Source: Bacteroidales bacterium
GTDB lineage: Bacteria; Bacteroidota; Bacteroidia; Bacteroidales; Muribaculaceae
Direction of reading: 5' to 3'
DNA: 64,000 nt
Assembly (NCBI GenBank): GCA_004557825.1
Contig: SFFL01000006.1
Coordinates: 1 to 64,000, forward strand
Numbering within the stretch: position 1 is the first letter of the stretch; each line of letters begins with the position of its first letter. Positions 51,007-59,467 of this stretch are shown in pieces. A model generated the notes under the pieces. It was not told the origin of the DNA. It did no database searches and saw only the letters and a program-made list of their open reading frames with translations. The position numbers were made by a program, and so were the translations under genes.

Positions 51007-51070
51007 TTTTTCATGGTATTAGATTTAAGGTTAACTAAGATTGATTGTCGGGAGACAATCAATTTTTTTA
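51007..51070 (+). ncRNA. Candidate small RNA with its own terminator
   Basis: A promoter ending at 51000 is followed about 40 bases later by a perfect 10-base stem, ATTGATTGTC (51041-51050) / GACAATCAAT (51055-51064), with a GGGA loop and a run of T. The transcript would be about 60 bases and contains no start codon with a useful frame. Such a promoter-terminator unit indicates a stand-alone small RNA or a short attenuated leader. I have the impression that this sequence recurs in Bacteroidales, but this is from memory and unverified. Confidence 0.55.
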
Positions 51071-51211
51071 TGCCTATTTGCGCTGATTTCCACTAATTTA
51101 CTGAATTATAGAAGCTTATCAATTAACCCCAAATCACCAAATCCGTACATTTGTACACAATTTAGCCCAATTTTTTTGATGTTTATGGTGATGAAATCCA
51201 TAGTTATTGTG

Positions 51212-51219
51212 TAACTTTG
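51212..51219 (+). promoter_or_regulatory. -7 element upstream of the MBOAT gene
   Basis: TAACTTTG matches the consensus. No TTTG is seen at the expected distance. It would give a leader of about 120 bases containing the 33-base repeat. Confidence 0.5.
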
Positions 51220-51236
51220 CAGGCCCAAAGGTTACA

Positions 51237-51302
51237 ATGCTACTAAGGTTACAATTTACCCAAGGTAATATGCTACTAAGGTTAGGAATTACCCGAGGCA
51301 AG
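51237..51302 (+). repeat. 33 bp direct repeat in the MBOAT leader
   Basis: ATGCTACTAAGGTTAC at 51237 and ATGCTACTAAGGTTAG at 51270 begin two adjacent 33-base units, each continuing with a TTACCC(A/G)AGG-like tail. A partial AAGGTTACA precedes them. No frame or hairpin terminator was found. Confidence 0.75.
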
Positions 51303-51345
51303 GATTTTTCCCGAAGGCAACTGTTTATTATTTTGAAGTACGACA

Positions 51346-52797
51346 ATGGTCTTCTCTGACCTTTTCTTTCTGTTCGTTTTTCTTCCGGCTTTTATCCTGC
51401 TCTACAATCTATGCGCATGGATTGACCGCCGCAGGACTTCCGACCCGCTTCACCCTTCTATGATATGGCGCAACGGTTCGCTTGTTGTGTTCTCTCTTCT
51501 GTTTTACGCCTGGGGCGAGCCGGTGTATGTGCTGCTGATGATTGTGACGGTGGCGCTCAACTACCTGGCGGCGCTATGGATGACCGGTGTGCACCGACAA
51601 GGGTGGCGGAAGCTGGCGCTCACCACGGGTATCGCCGTGAATCTGCTCGTTCTCTGCTCCTTCAAATATCTCGGGTTCTTTGCCCGGACGCTCAACTCGT
51701 TTGGTGTGGGGGTGGAAGTGCCGGAAATCGCGCTTCCTATAGGCATTAGCTTCTATATATTCCAGTCGGTGTCGTATCTGGTGGATGTTTACCGCTGCGA
51801 GGCTCCTGCTCAGCGCAGGTATGCCGACCTGCTGCTATACATTTCTATGTTCCCGCAGCTGATCGCCGGCCCGATTGTGCGCTACGACACCATTGCCCGC
51901 GAAATCAATGACCGCCACGTAAATGCCGAAGACCTCAGCGACGGCGTGTTCCGTTTTCTGATCGGCCTGGGCAAGAAGGTGATTCTCGCCAACCAGTTCT
52001 CAGAAATCGCCGACCGTTTTCTGGCCAACGGGCTTGATTCGCTCTCTACCGGCGGCGCCTGGATTGGCATCCTGGCCTTCACCTTCCAGATTTACTTCGA
52101 CTTTTCAGGCTATTCCGATATGGCTATCGGCATAGGTCGTTGCCTGGGCTTTCACTTTAAGGAGAATTTCAACCACCCCTACTGCTGCTCGTCGATTACC
52201 GACTTCTGGCGCCGCTGGCATATGTCGCTGGGCAGCTTCTTCCGCGATTACGTGTATATCCCGATGGGGGGCAACCGGCGCCGGCAATGGTTCAACATCC
52301 TTGTTGTGTGGTTTCTCACCGGTATGTGGCACGGTGCAAGCTGGAATTTCATAATCTGGGGTCTCTACTTCGGACTGATCATAACGGTGGAAAAATTCAC
52401 CATCATCCCGATGCACGCCCGCATACCGCGTCCGCTGCTGCATATATATTCACTGCTGATTGTGGTGCTCGGCTGGGGCATCTTCTACTTCGAGGACATC
52501 AAAGCCCTCGGTACATTCTTCAGCGCCATCTTCGGCTTCACGCCTCACGCCACCGACTTCACCGTGGAGAGCGCCATCTTCGACAACTTCTGGCTATGGA
52601 TCACCGCGATAGTGTTCTGTATGCCCGTAAGGAGCTGGGCAGCGGCTTTGCCTCAGCGCCTGTTCCCAACGCATTCCGCCGTCAGCGGCACCATTTCCAC
52701 CACCGCCCGCATCGTCAGCGCAGCTCTGCTGCTTATAGTAAGTGTGTCGCTGCTTATTGGCGCCACCAACAATGCCTTCCTTTATACACGCTTCTGA
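51346..52797 (+). CDS. MBOAT-family O-acyltransferase (AlgI-like)
   Basis: A 483-residue inner-membrane protein with about ten or more hydrophobic helices. ALPIGISFYIFQSVSYLVDV and YCCSSITDFWRRWHMSLGSF, then GTNRR-like GGNRRRQWFN and LTGMWHGASWNFIIWGLYFG, are the MBOAT marks, with the catalytic histidine in MWHG. Relatives of AlgI and PatA pass acetyl groups across the membrane for O-acetylation of exported polysaccharides. The next gene, one base after the stop, encodes the matching DHHW partner, so the pair probably acetylates a surface glycan. Confidence 0.94.
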   Translation: MVFSDLFFLFVFLPAFILLYNLCAWIDRRRTSDPLHPSMIWRNGSLVVFSLLFYAWGEPVYVLLMIVTVALNYLAALWMTGVHRQGWRKLALTTGIAVNLLVLCSFKYLGFFARTLNSFGVGVEVPEIALPIGISFYIFQSVSYLVDVYRCEAPAQRRYADLLLYISMFPQLIAGPIVRYDTIAREINDRHVNAEDLSDGVFRFLIGLGKKVILANQFSEIADRFLANGLDSLSTGGAWIGILAFTFQIYFDFSGYSDMAIGIGRCLGFHFKENFNHPYCCSSITDFWRRWHMSLGSFFRDYVYIPMGGNRRRQWFNILVVWFLTGMWHGASWNFIIWGLYFGLIITVEKFTIIPMHARIPRPLLHIYSLLIVVLGWGIFYFEDIKALGTFFSAIFGFTPHATDFTVESAIFDNFWLWITAIVFCMPVRSWAAALPQRLFPTHSAVSGTISTTARIVSAALLLIVSVSLLIGATNNAFLYTRF

Positions 52798-52798
52798 A

Positions 52799-54391
52799 AT
52801 GCTACGCCACTATATATTCCTCACACTAACCGGCCTGATATTCCTCGCACTGGCTATAGTGTTTCTGTTCTTTCCCCGGTCAACTTTCTCCGAGCTTGAG
52901 CGGCGCGAACTGAAGCGTGCTCCGGAATTCAGCACCGAGAAACTGTTCTCCGGCAAATACACCGACGAGCTATCCTCCTGGTTCAGCGACAGTCAGCCCT
53001 TCCGCGACCGGTTTATGTCGCTGTCGATGAGTTTGAAAAAGCTTATGGCCTACAACCCAGGGGCTACCGACGAGCAATTCAGCTTCCATCAGGCCGACAA
53101 TATGGAGAGCGCACTGATGCCGGGAGCGCTCAACGCAGAGGAGAGCGCCGCAGCCCGCGCCCTGCAGGCTGAGACAGATGCCCTGCCCGACCAGCCCGCA
53201 GCAGCCGGTGCTGATGCCCCCATCAATTCCACACGCGGAGGCACATTCGTGATCGGCAGCGGCGAAAACGTGAGAGCGCTTATGAGTTTTTCCGGCACCG
53301 AGAAATCTGCCAACCCCTATATCTCCACCGTAAATGAATACGCGCGCACTATGCCGGGCGTAAAAATCTACTCTATGGTGGTGCCCATCGCCATCGAGTT
53401 CTACTGTCCGGCAGCCGCCCGCGAGAAGAAAGGACTGTATACACCTCAGTTACCGATTATCAGGCACATATATTCTTCGCTGCAAGGCGCCCATCCGGTG
53501 AATGTCTATAACACGCTCAACAAGCACAGCGCCGAAAACATCTATCTGCGCACCGACCACCACTGGGCACCGTTAGGCGCATATTACGCCGCCCGTGAGT
53601 TTGCCCGCACCGCTGGTGTACACATCCCCGAACTGACCGATTTCGACCAGCACACCATCCACCGGTTTGTGGGCACGATGTACGGATTCTCCAAAGATAT
53701 CGCCGTGAAGAACGCGCCGGAAGATTTCGTATACTACACCCCGAAAAACAAGAATCACACCTGCACGTTCACTATCATAAACCTCGACAAGGATTTCCAC
53801 GTCACCGGCGAAGGGAAACCTTACAAAACATCCTTCTTCAAGAAATTCAAAGACGGCTCCTCCAACGCCTACCTCACCTTTATGGGAAGCGACTTCCTTA
53901 TAGTAAAGGTGGAAGGAGGCCCGCGCAACGGCCGCAAGCTTGCCATCCTCAAAGACAGCTACGGCAACGCCCTTCCCGGCTACCTATTCGACTCCTTTGA
54001 GGAAGTGCACGTGCTGGATTTCCGTTATTTCCCGCGCAACATCGTGCAATACTGCCGCGACAACGGCATCACCGACTTCCTCTTTGTCAACAACATCTTC
54101 AACGCCTGCTCCACCGGCGTAGCCGCCAAACAAAAAGCACTCCTCACCCGCAAAGCCCCGGCACACACCTCCCAGCCGTCGGCATCTGCCTCTCCCAAAG
54201 AAGCACCCGCCAAAGAAGCATCTGCCAAAGAATCATCTGCGTCTGCGAAAGATACACCCGCACCAACCCAGGAATCCCAGGCACCGGCTCAGGAATCCCA
54301 GGCACCGGCTCAGGAATCCCAGGCATCCACTTCTGCGCCCTCCGCACCCGAGCCGCCAACCACTTCCTCCGACTCCCCCACCCAAAACTAA
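52799..54391 (+). CDS. DHHW-family protein, AlgJ/AlgX-like partner of the MBOAT enzyme
   Basis: A 530-residue protein. A single N-terminal membrane anchor (FLTLTGLIFLALAIVFLFF) holds a periplasmic SGNH-like domain. RTDHHWAPLGAYYAAREFA is the DHHW motif and ILKDSYGNALPGYL the conserved serine-containing segment. The last ~80 residues are low-complexity (A, E, K, P, Q, S) with exact QESQAPA repeats. Such proteins accept the acyl group from the MBOAT partner and transfer it to the polymer. The ATG at 52799 lies one base after the MBOAT stop; a longer frame from 52742 would overlap it. Confidence 0.88.
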   Translation: MLRHYIFLTLTGLIFLALAIVFLFFPRSTFSELERRELKRAPEFSTEKLFSGKYTDELSSWFSDSQPFRDRFMSLSMSLKKLMAYNPGATDEQFSFHQADNMESALMPGALNAEESAAARALQAETDALPDQPAAAGADAPINSTRGGTFVIGSGENVRALMSFSGTEKSANPYISTVNEYARTMPGVKIYSMVVPIAIEFYCPAAAREKKGLYTPQLPIIRHIYSSLQGAHPVNVYNTLNKHSAENIYLRTDHHWAPLGAYYAAREFARTAGVHIPELTDFDQHTIHRFVGTMYGFSKDIAVKNAPEDFVYYTPKNKNHTCTFTIINLDKDFHVTGEGKPYKTSFFKKFKDGSSNAYLTFMGSDFLIVKVEGGPRNGRKLAILKDSYGNALPGYLFDSFEEVHVLDFRYFPRNIVQYCRDNGITDFLFVNNIFNACSTGVAAKQKALLTRKAPAHTSQPSASASPKEAPAKEASAKESSASAKDTPAPTQESQAPAQESQAPAQESQASTSAPSAPEPPTTSSDSPTQN

Positions 54392-54394
54392 AAT

Positions 54395-54481
54395 CTGCCA
54401 TCTAAGCACTAAAAACTATCTACGCACTACCATCTAAACACTAAAAACTATCTACGCTCTGCCATCTAAGAACTAAGAACT
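54395..54481. repeat. 32 bp tandem repeat behind the DHHW gene
   Basis: CTGCCATCTAAGCACTAAAA begins at 54395 and recurs at 54427 and 54459 (diverged), a period of 32. The array starts right after the stop codon, and its AAAACTA core also occurs in the last codons of the gene. Confidence 0.8.
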
Positions 54482-54489
54482 TAAAAAAA

Positions 54490-54521
54490 GTTGCGGGAAC
54501 GAAAAAAAATGCTTACCTTTG
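54490..54521 (+). promoter_or_regulatory. Promoter of rplS
   Basis: GTTG at 54490-54493, a 20-base spacer and TACCTTTG at 54514-54521. The leader of about 75 bases contains a GC-rich stem (GGCGGG...CCCGC) that could be a ribosomal-protein leader structure. Confidence 0.7.
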
Positions 54522-54605
54522 CAGCCGGAATTCGTAATCTCTGGCGGGACAAGGCAGCCCGCGAATATTGCGACATTGTTGAACCCCTTTTTTAAGCTTA
54601 AAAAA

Positions 54606-54965
54606 ATGGATCTGATCAAAGTAGCCGAAGAGGCTTTTGCAACCAACAAAAAGCACCCCGATTTCGGCCCCGGCGACACCATCACAGTTGCCTATCGCAT
54701 CAAGGAAGGCAACAAAGAGCGTATCCAGCAGTATCGCGGTGTAGTTATCCGCATCAATGGCGAAGGCGCTAAGAAACGTTTCACCGTTCGCAAGATGAGC
54801 GACAACATCGGTGTAGAGCGTATCTTCCCTCTGGAATCGCCCTTCATTGACTCAATCGTTGTGAACAAGTGCGGTAAAGTACGTCGCGCTAAACTCTACT
54901 ACCTCCGCGCCCTCACCGGCAAGAAGGCTCGTATCAAAGAGCGTCGCGTGCTTAAGAAGGACTAA
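54606..54965 (+). CDS. rplS: 50S ribosomal protein L19
   Basis: A 119-residue ribosomal protein at the 30S-50S interface. FGPGDTITVAYRIKEGNKER, then QQYRGVVIRINGEG, TVRKMSDNIGVERIFPLESP and GKVRRAKLYYLRALTGKKAR are the L19 core. The ATG at 54606 gives the standard length; an earlier in-frame ATG at 54519 overlaps the promoter. It is not accompanied here by rpsP, rimM or trmD, its usual operon partners in many bacteria. Confidence 0.98.
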   Translation: MDLIKVAEEAFATNKKHPDFGPGDTITVAYRIKEGNKERIQQYRGVVIRINGEGAKKRFTVRKMSDNIGVERIFPLESPFIDSIVVNKCGKVRRAKLYYLRALTGKKARIKERRVLKKD

Positions 54966-55027
54966 TCCCCGACCCGTCGCAGCTATGCGCCCCTGTCGGA
55001 GAGACATCCCTCACCGCCAACAAATCA

Positions 55028-55084
55028 ACTGCTCCCGCACCGGCTTCACCTTGAAGCCTATGCGGGAGCAGTCGTTTTTTATAT
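55028..55084 (+). terminator. Intrinsic terminator after rplS
   Basis: ACTGCTCCCGCA (55028-55039) pairs with TGCGGGAGCAGT (55061-55072), with an inner GGCTTC/GAAGCC stem, followed by a T-run. Confidence 0.94.
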
Positions 55085-55101
55085 ATTTTTCTTTATCTCC
55101 A

Positions 55102-55255
55102 GGGGCTGTATCAAAATAGCCAACGACGTATTATCCTGTAGGGATGCACCCCAGGCGCGTCCGATTAAACAGCTAATATTAAGCGAGTTTAGCGGACACA
55201 CCTTGGGTGCGTCCCTACAAATTGATGTGTTATCTTCAGTTTTGACACAGCCTCC
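55102..55255. repeat. Dispersed palindromic element, copy E (most complete)
   Basis: The left end GGGGCTGTATCAAAATAGCC and the right end (complement of GGAGGCTGTGTCAAAACTGA) are about 44-base imperfect terminal inverted repeats leading to TGTAGGGATGCACC on one side and GGTGCGTCCCTACA on the other. About 154 bases with no coding capacity: the layout of a miniature transposable element. Confidence 0.82.
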
Positions 55256-55272
55256 TTAAGTGAGAGGGCGGG

Positions 55273-56208
55273 TTAGCCGACGAAGGTGGCGCGGGCCGAG
55301 GAGAATGCGGAGAGGCCCAGACGGGTCATCACTTCCACGATGGCACGGGCGGCCTTCATGCTTACACCCTTGTCGTTAACTTCAGGAGCATAAGCGGCAA
55401 TGCCGAAGGTGCCGGGCAGCGCGCCCATTACAGCGCCGCCATACGACGACACAGCAGGCAGTCCGGCCACTGTAAGCCAGGGAAGACGCATTTTGTGAGG
55501 ACTCATCGCAGCCATATATCCGGCTACATTCTGAGCGAGCGCACCGTCGAACACCTCTGTATGGGTGACGGGGTTGACACCGTCGGCGGCAATCGTGGCG
55601 CCCATTACGGCAAGCTGCTCAACCGAAACCTCCAGTGCGCGCGACTTATTATACATATCTATAGCTATGCGTGCATCGTCAAACAGATAGAAATCGTCGG
55701 CAGCAAGTTTGTTTTCGAGGCCCGATTCCTCATATTCCTTTGTGACAGCCTCATAAATCTTATCGTTGAACTGCGGGTCAGCACCTGCCATATCAGCCAC
55801 ACGATTGGCAAACAGATTATACTTCGAGTCGGCATCGCCCACAGGCTGCAGCTGCGAGAAAGCTCTCAGGCCACGGGCGCAAGCGCCAAGGTCTTTCGGT
55901 TTCTGCTGTTTCTGGCAACCACAAGCGCAAGCACCTGCACCGGCCTGCTTGAGGATTTCCATAGGGCTTGCCTGAGCAAACAGCAGCGACATAAGCGGTG
56001 CGGCCGAAATAGCGCCTACCGGAGTATGCACGTTGGTGTCGCCGCGGGTTATCACTGTGCCGTCGGTAAGAACTACGGCGATACCGAATTGACCCGGTTC
56101 GGCTCCGATATTGCGGGGATTCACATTACCATCGGAAAAACTGCTTAACGATTCATAAGCTTCATCCACTGCCTTTTTCAGGTCAGCGACAGAAATTTTG
56201 CGTGTCAT
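55273..56208 (-). CDS. Glutaminase-fold protein lacking the Ser-Lys dyad
   Basis: A 311-residue protein aligned by eye with serine-dependent glutaminases over most of its length: FGIAVVLTDGTVITRGDTNV, LEVSVEQLAVMGATIAADGV, GVNPVTHTEVFD, and GALPGTFGIAAYAPEVNDKG. The catalytic S-x-x-K of glutaminases (QSISK) corresponds to GAISA at residues 65-69, so both the serine (A66) and lysine (A69) are gone; the later KSG is VSS. A cysteine cluster, ACACGCQ (94, 96, 98) with C110, is inserted after it. It may bind a ligand or metal rather than hydrolyse glutamine. An intact glutaminase elsewhere in the genome is not excluded. Confidence 0.75.
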   Translation of the reverse strand: MTRKISVADLKKAVDEAYESLSSFSDGNVNPRNIGAEPGQFGIAVVLTDGTVITRGDTNVHTPVGAISAAPLMSLLFAQASPMEILKQAGAGACACGCQKQQKPKDLGACARGLRAFSQLQPVGDADSKYNLFANRVADMAGADPQFNDKIYEAVTKEYEESGLENKLAADDFYLFDDARIAIDMYNKSRALEVSVEQLAVMGATIAADGVNPVTHTEVFDGALAQNVAGYMAAMSPHKMRLPWLTVAGLPAVSSYGGAVMGALPGTFGIAAYAPEVNDKGVSMKAARAIVEVMTRLGLSAFSSARATFVG

Positions 56209-56290
56209 ATTCTTTTAGATTATTAGTTTTCAGGATTGAATTGCTTCATCGGCAATTTCAATAATACAACACCTTCAAGTGGCGTTTGGT

Positions 56291-56322
56291 TTTGGTAAAT
56301 ACAGGGGATTTTAGTAACTTTG
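56291..56322 (+). promoter_or_regulatory. Promoter of the glmS-rfb operon
   Basis: TTTG at 56291-56294, a 20-base spacer and TAACTTTG at 56315-56322 match the full consensus, 41 bases before the glmS ATG. There is no room for the glmS ribozyme known from Firmicutes. Confidence 0.82.
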
Positions 56323-56363
56323 CGCGCGTAACAGATAACAATTTTTATACATCCCATTAGAAA

Positions 56364-58208
56364 ATGTGCGGAATAGTAGGATACATAGGTTCACGTCCTG
56401 CCTATGAAATACTCATCAAAGGCTTGCATCGCCTTGAATACCGCGGCTACGACAGCGCAGGTGTAGCAATGCTCACCGATGACGGCCGTCTGAACATATA
56501 CAAATCACACGGCAAGGTTGCCGACCTCGAAAATTTTTGCAACGCCCAAGACCTTGATGGTTGTGCCGGCATAGCCCACACACGCTGGGCCACCCACGGC
56601 GAGCCAAACGACATCAACGCCCACCCTCACCTGAGCCGTTCGGGGCGCATCGCTCTGGTGCACAACGGCACAATCGAAAATTACACCGTACTTAAAGAAG
56701 CCCTCGAGCAGCAGGGGTATGAATTCAAAAGCGAGACCGACACCGAGGTGCTCGTGCAGCTTATTGAATATGTTATGCTCACCAACGGCTGCCAGCTGGT
56801 GGATGCCGTGCGCGAAGCCCTGCATCAGGTAATCGGCGCCTACGCCATCGCTGTGGTCGACACGCAGGAGCCCGACACAATCGTGGCCGCCCGCAAAAGT
56901 TCCCCGCTGGTAATCGGCGTGGGCGACGGCGAGACTTTCCTGGCCTCCGACGCCACCCCCATTGTGGAATACACCGACAAAGTGGTGTATCTCAACGACG
57001 GCGAGATAGCCATCATCACCCGCGGCAAACCGCTGAAGATAATCACCGCCGACAATGAATCGGCCGAAATCGACATACAGACACTGAAGATGTCGGTGTC
57101 GCAGCTTGAAAAAGGTGGATTTCCCCACTTTATGCTCAAGGAGATCTTCGAGCAGCCCCGCACCATCCGCGACTGTGTGCGCGGCCGCATCGGCAACAGT
57201 GGCTCGCGTGTAACACTCTCGGGCGTCATCGAGCACGCCGACGTATTCCGCCGGGCCAAGCGCATCATCATCGTGGCCTGCGGCACATCCTGGCACGCCG
57301 GACTTATCGGCAAGCGTCTGATAGAGGAATACGCCCGCATACCGGTGGTTGTGGAATATGCCTCGGAATTCCGCTACAGCAACCCCATCGTCACCCCCGA
57401 CGATGTGGTGATAGCCATCTCGCAGTCGGGCGAAACAGCCGACACCCTTGCCGCCATCAAGCTCGCCAAGGAGCGCGGCGCATTTGTCTACGGCGTGTGC
57501 AACGTGGTGGGCAGCTCCATCGCCCGTGCCACCGACTCCGGTACATATATACACGTAGGCCCTGAAATCGGCGTGGCATCCACAAAAGCCTTCACCGGCC
57601 AAGTGACAGTGCTGACAATGTTCGCCTTAGCAGTCGGGCAGGTGCGCGACACTCTCGACCGCGAAGTGGCCGCCAAGGTGGTTTGCTCCATCCGCAAGCT
57701 TCCCGAACTTATCAAACAGACCCTCAAACTCAACGACAAGATTGAGAAGCTTTCCGACACATACACCTATGTGCACAACTTCCTCTATCTCGGCCGTGGC
57801 TACAACTTCCCGTCGGCGCTTGAAGGTGCGCTTAAGCTTAAGGAAATCAGCTACATCCACGCCGAGGGCTATCCCGCAGCCGAAATGAAGCACGGCCCTA
57901 TCGCCCTGATCGATCACGAGCTGCCCACGGTGGTAATCGCCCCAAAAGACGACCTGCACGAAAAAATCATCTCCAACATACAGCAAGTGAAAGCCCGCGG
58001 CGGCTCGGTGATAGCCGTTGTCACCAAAGGCGACACTACCATAGCAGAAATTGCCGACCATATCATCGAGATTCCCGATGTGCCTGAAAGCATATCGCCC
58101 GTAATCGTGTCGATACCGCTGCAGCTCCTGGCCTACCATATCGCGGTCAAGAAGGGTTGCAACGTGGATATGCCGCGCAATCTGGCAAAATCAGTCACCG
58201 TAGAATAA
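56364..58208 (+). CDS. glmS: Glutamine-fructose-6-phosphate aminotransferase
   Basis: A 614-residue enzyme that makes glucosamine 6-phosphate, the entry to peptidoglycan, lipid A and amino sugars. The N-terminal nucleophile domain starts MCGIVGYIGSRPAYEIL, and Cys2 is the glutaminase nucleophile. TRWATHGEPNDINAHPHLS binds glutamine. Two SIS domains follow (ACGTSWHAGLIGKRLIEEYA and YLGRGYNFPSALEGALKLKE), and it ends in NLAKSVTVE. It is followed after 7 bases by rfbB, so sugar supply for glycans appears to be co-regulated. Confidence 0.98.
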   Translation: MCGIVGYIGSRPAYEILIKGLHRLEYRGYDSAGVAMLTDDGRLNIYKSHGKVADLENFCNAQDLDGCAGIAHTRWATHGEPNDINAHPHLSRSGRIALVHNGTIENYTVLKEALEQQGYEFKSETDTEVLVQLIEYVMLTNGCQLVDAVREALHQVIGAYAIAVVDTQEPDTIVAARKSSPLVIGVGDGETFLASDATPIVEYTDKVVYLNDGEIAIITRGKPLKIITADNESAEIDIQTLKMSVSQLEKGGFPHFMLKEIFEQPRTIRDCVRGRIGNSGSRVTLSGVIEHADVFRRAKRIIIVACGTSWHAGLIGKRLIEEYARIPVVVEYASEFRYSNPIVTPDDVVIAISQSGETADTLAAIKLAKERGAFVYGVCNVVGSSIARATDSGTYIHVGPEIGVASTKAFTGQVTVLTMFALAVGQVRDTLDREVAAKVVCSIRKLPELIKQTLKLNDKIEKLSDTYTYVHNFLYLGRGYNFPSALEGALKLKEISYIHAEGYPAAEMKHGPIALIDHELPTVVIAPKDDLHEKIISNIQQVKARGGSVIAVVTKGDTTIAEIADHIIEIPDVPESISPVIVSIPLQLLAYHIAVKKGCNVDMPRNLAKSVTVE

Positions 58209-58215
58209 TACAGCA

Positions 58216-59415
58216 ATGAAAAAATACCTCGTCACCGGCGGTGCCGGATTCATCGGCGCCAACTTCGTGAAATATCTGCTCAAGCAATACGGGCAGGATG
58301 TGGAAATCCTCATTCTCGACGCCCTCACCTATGCAGGCAACATCCTCACTATCAAAGAGGAGATTGAGCTGCCCAACGTAACCTTCGTTCGCGGCGACAT
58401 CGGCGATGCCCCCCTTGTGGAAAAGCTGATGAAGGAGTTCGACCCCGACTACGTGGTGAACTTCGCTGCCGAGAGCCACGTCGACCGCTCCATATCCAAC
58501 CCGCGCCTGTTCCTTGAGACCAACATTTTAGGCACACAGACGCTGCTCAATGCCGCACGCGACGCCTGGAAGCTCCCCACGGCTCCCGGCGAAAAGCCCC
58601 GCTATAAAGAAGGTAAGAAATTCCACCAGATTTCCACCGACGAGGTTTACGGCTCTCTGCCCCGCACTCCGGGCGACCCCACACCGCTGCATCTCACCGA
58701 GGCTGTGGCCCGAGTGGTGAAAGGACGCGACAACCTGCAGTCGTTCGGTCCCGACTTCTTCACCGAGACCACTCCGCTGGCTCCCCGCTCCCCCTACTCC
58801 GTGTCGAAAACCGCCGCTGATATGCTGGTTCACGCCTATCACGAGACATACGGTCTGCCTGTGACCGTAACCCGCTGCAGCAACAACTACGGTCCTTACC
58901 ATTTCCCCGAAAAGCTTATACCTCTGGTAATCAAGAACATTCTGGAAGGAAAGAACCTTCCGGTGTATGGCAAAGGCGACAACGTGCGCGACTGGCTCTA
59001 TGTGGAAGACCACTGCAAGGGCATTGATATGGTCCTGCGCCACGGCCGCATCGGCGAGGCTTACAACATCGGCGGTTTCAACGAGGAGCAGAACATATCA
59101 ATCGTGCGCCAGATCATCGCTATGGTGCGCGAACTTATGGAGCAGAATCCCGAGTACCGCAAGCTCCTCTCTATCCCCGTCGAGGAAATCGACGAGCGCC
59201 TCATCAGCTACGTCAGCGACCGTCCCGGCCACGATATGCGCTACGCCATCGATCCCGAGAAAATCGCCACCGAGCTGGGCTGGTATCCCGAGACATCATT
59301 CGCGGAAGGTATCCGCAAGACCGTGAAATGGAATCTCGACCATCACGACTGGGTGGAGCAGGTGGCTTCCGGCGAATATCAGCGCTTCTATGAGCAGCTC
59401 TACGGCAACCGATGA
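58216..59415 (+). CDS. rfbB: dTDP-glucose 4,6-dehydratase
   Basis: A 399-residue short-chain dehydrogenase/reductase enzyme that converts dTDP-glucose to dTDP-4-keto-6-deoxyglucose. GGAGFIGANFVKYLL is the NAD-binding loop, FHQISTDEVYG carries the catalytic T-D-E, and YSVSKTAADMLVHAYHETYG has the YxxxK pair. CSNNYGPYHFPEKLIPLVI and RDWLYVEDHCKGIDMVL bind substrate. It is longer than the E. coli enzyme because of an insertion before the YxxxK region (about residues 160-195), seen in other Bacteroidetes. rfbA follows. Confidence 0.95.
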   Translation: MKKYLVTGGAGFIGANFVKYLLKQYGQDVEILILDALTYAGNILTIKEEIELPNVTFVRGDIGDAPLVEKLMKEFDPDYVVNFAAESHVDRSISNPRLFLETNILGTQTLLNAARDAWKLPTAPGEKPRYKEGKKFHQISTDEVYGSLPRTPGDPTPLHLTEAVARVVKGRDNLQSFGPDFFTETTPLAPRSPYSVSKTAADMLVHAYHETYGLPVTVTRCSNNYGPYHFPEKLIPLVIKNILEGKNLPVYGKGDNVRDWLYVEDHCKGIDMVLRHGRIGEAYNIGGFNEEQNISIVRQIIAMVRELMEQNPEYRKLLSIPVEEIDERLISYVSDRPGHDMRYAIDPEKIATELGWYPETSFAEGIRKTVKWNLDHHDWVEQVASGEYQRFYEQLYGNR

Positions 59416-59467
59416 TCTCCTCAACCTCAACCGTTTAATACTGTAAAACACACTCATAACCCAAGAT

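Noticed and set aside
56323..56363. glmS ribozyme
   Set aside because: The leader between the promoter and the start codon is only about 40 bases, far too short.
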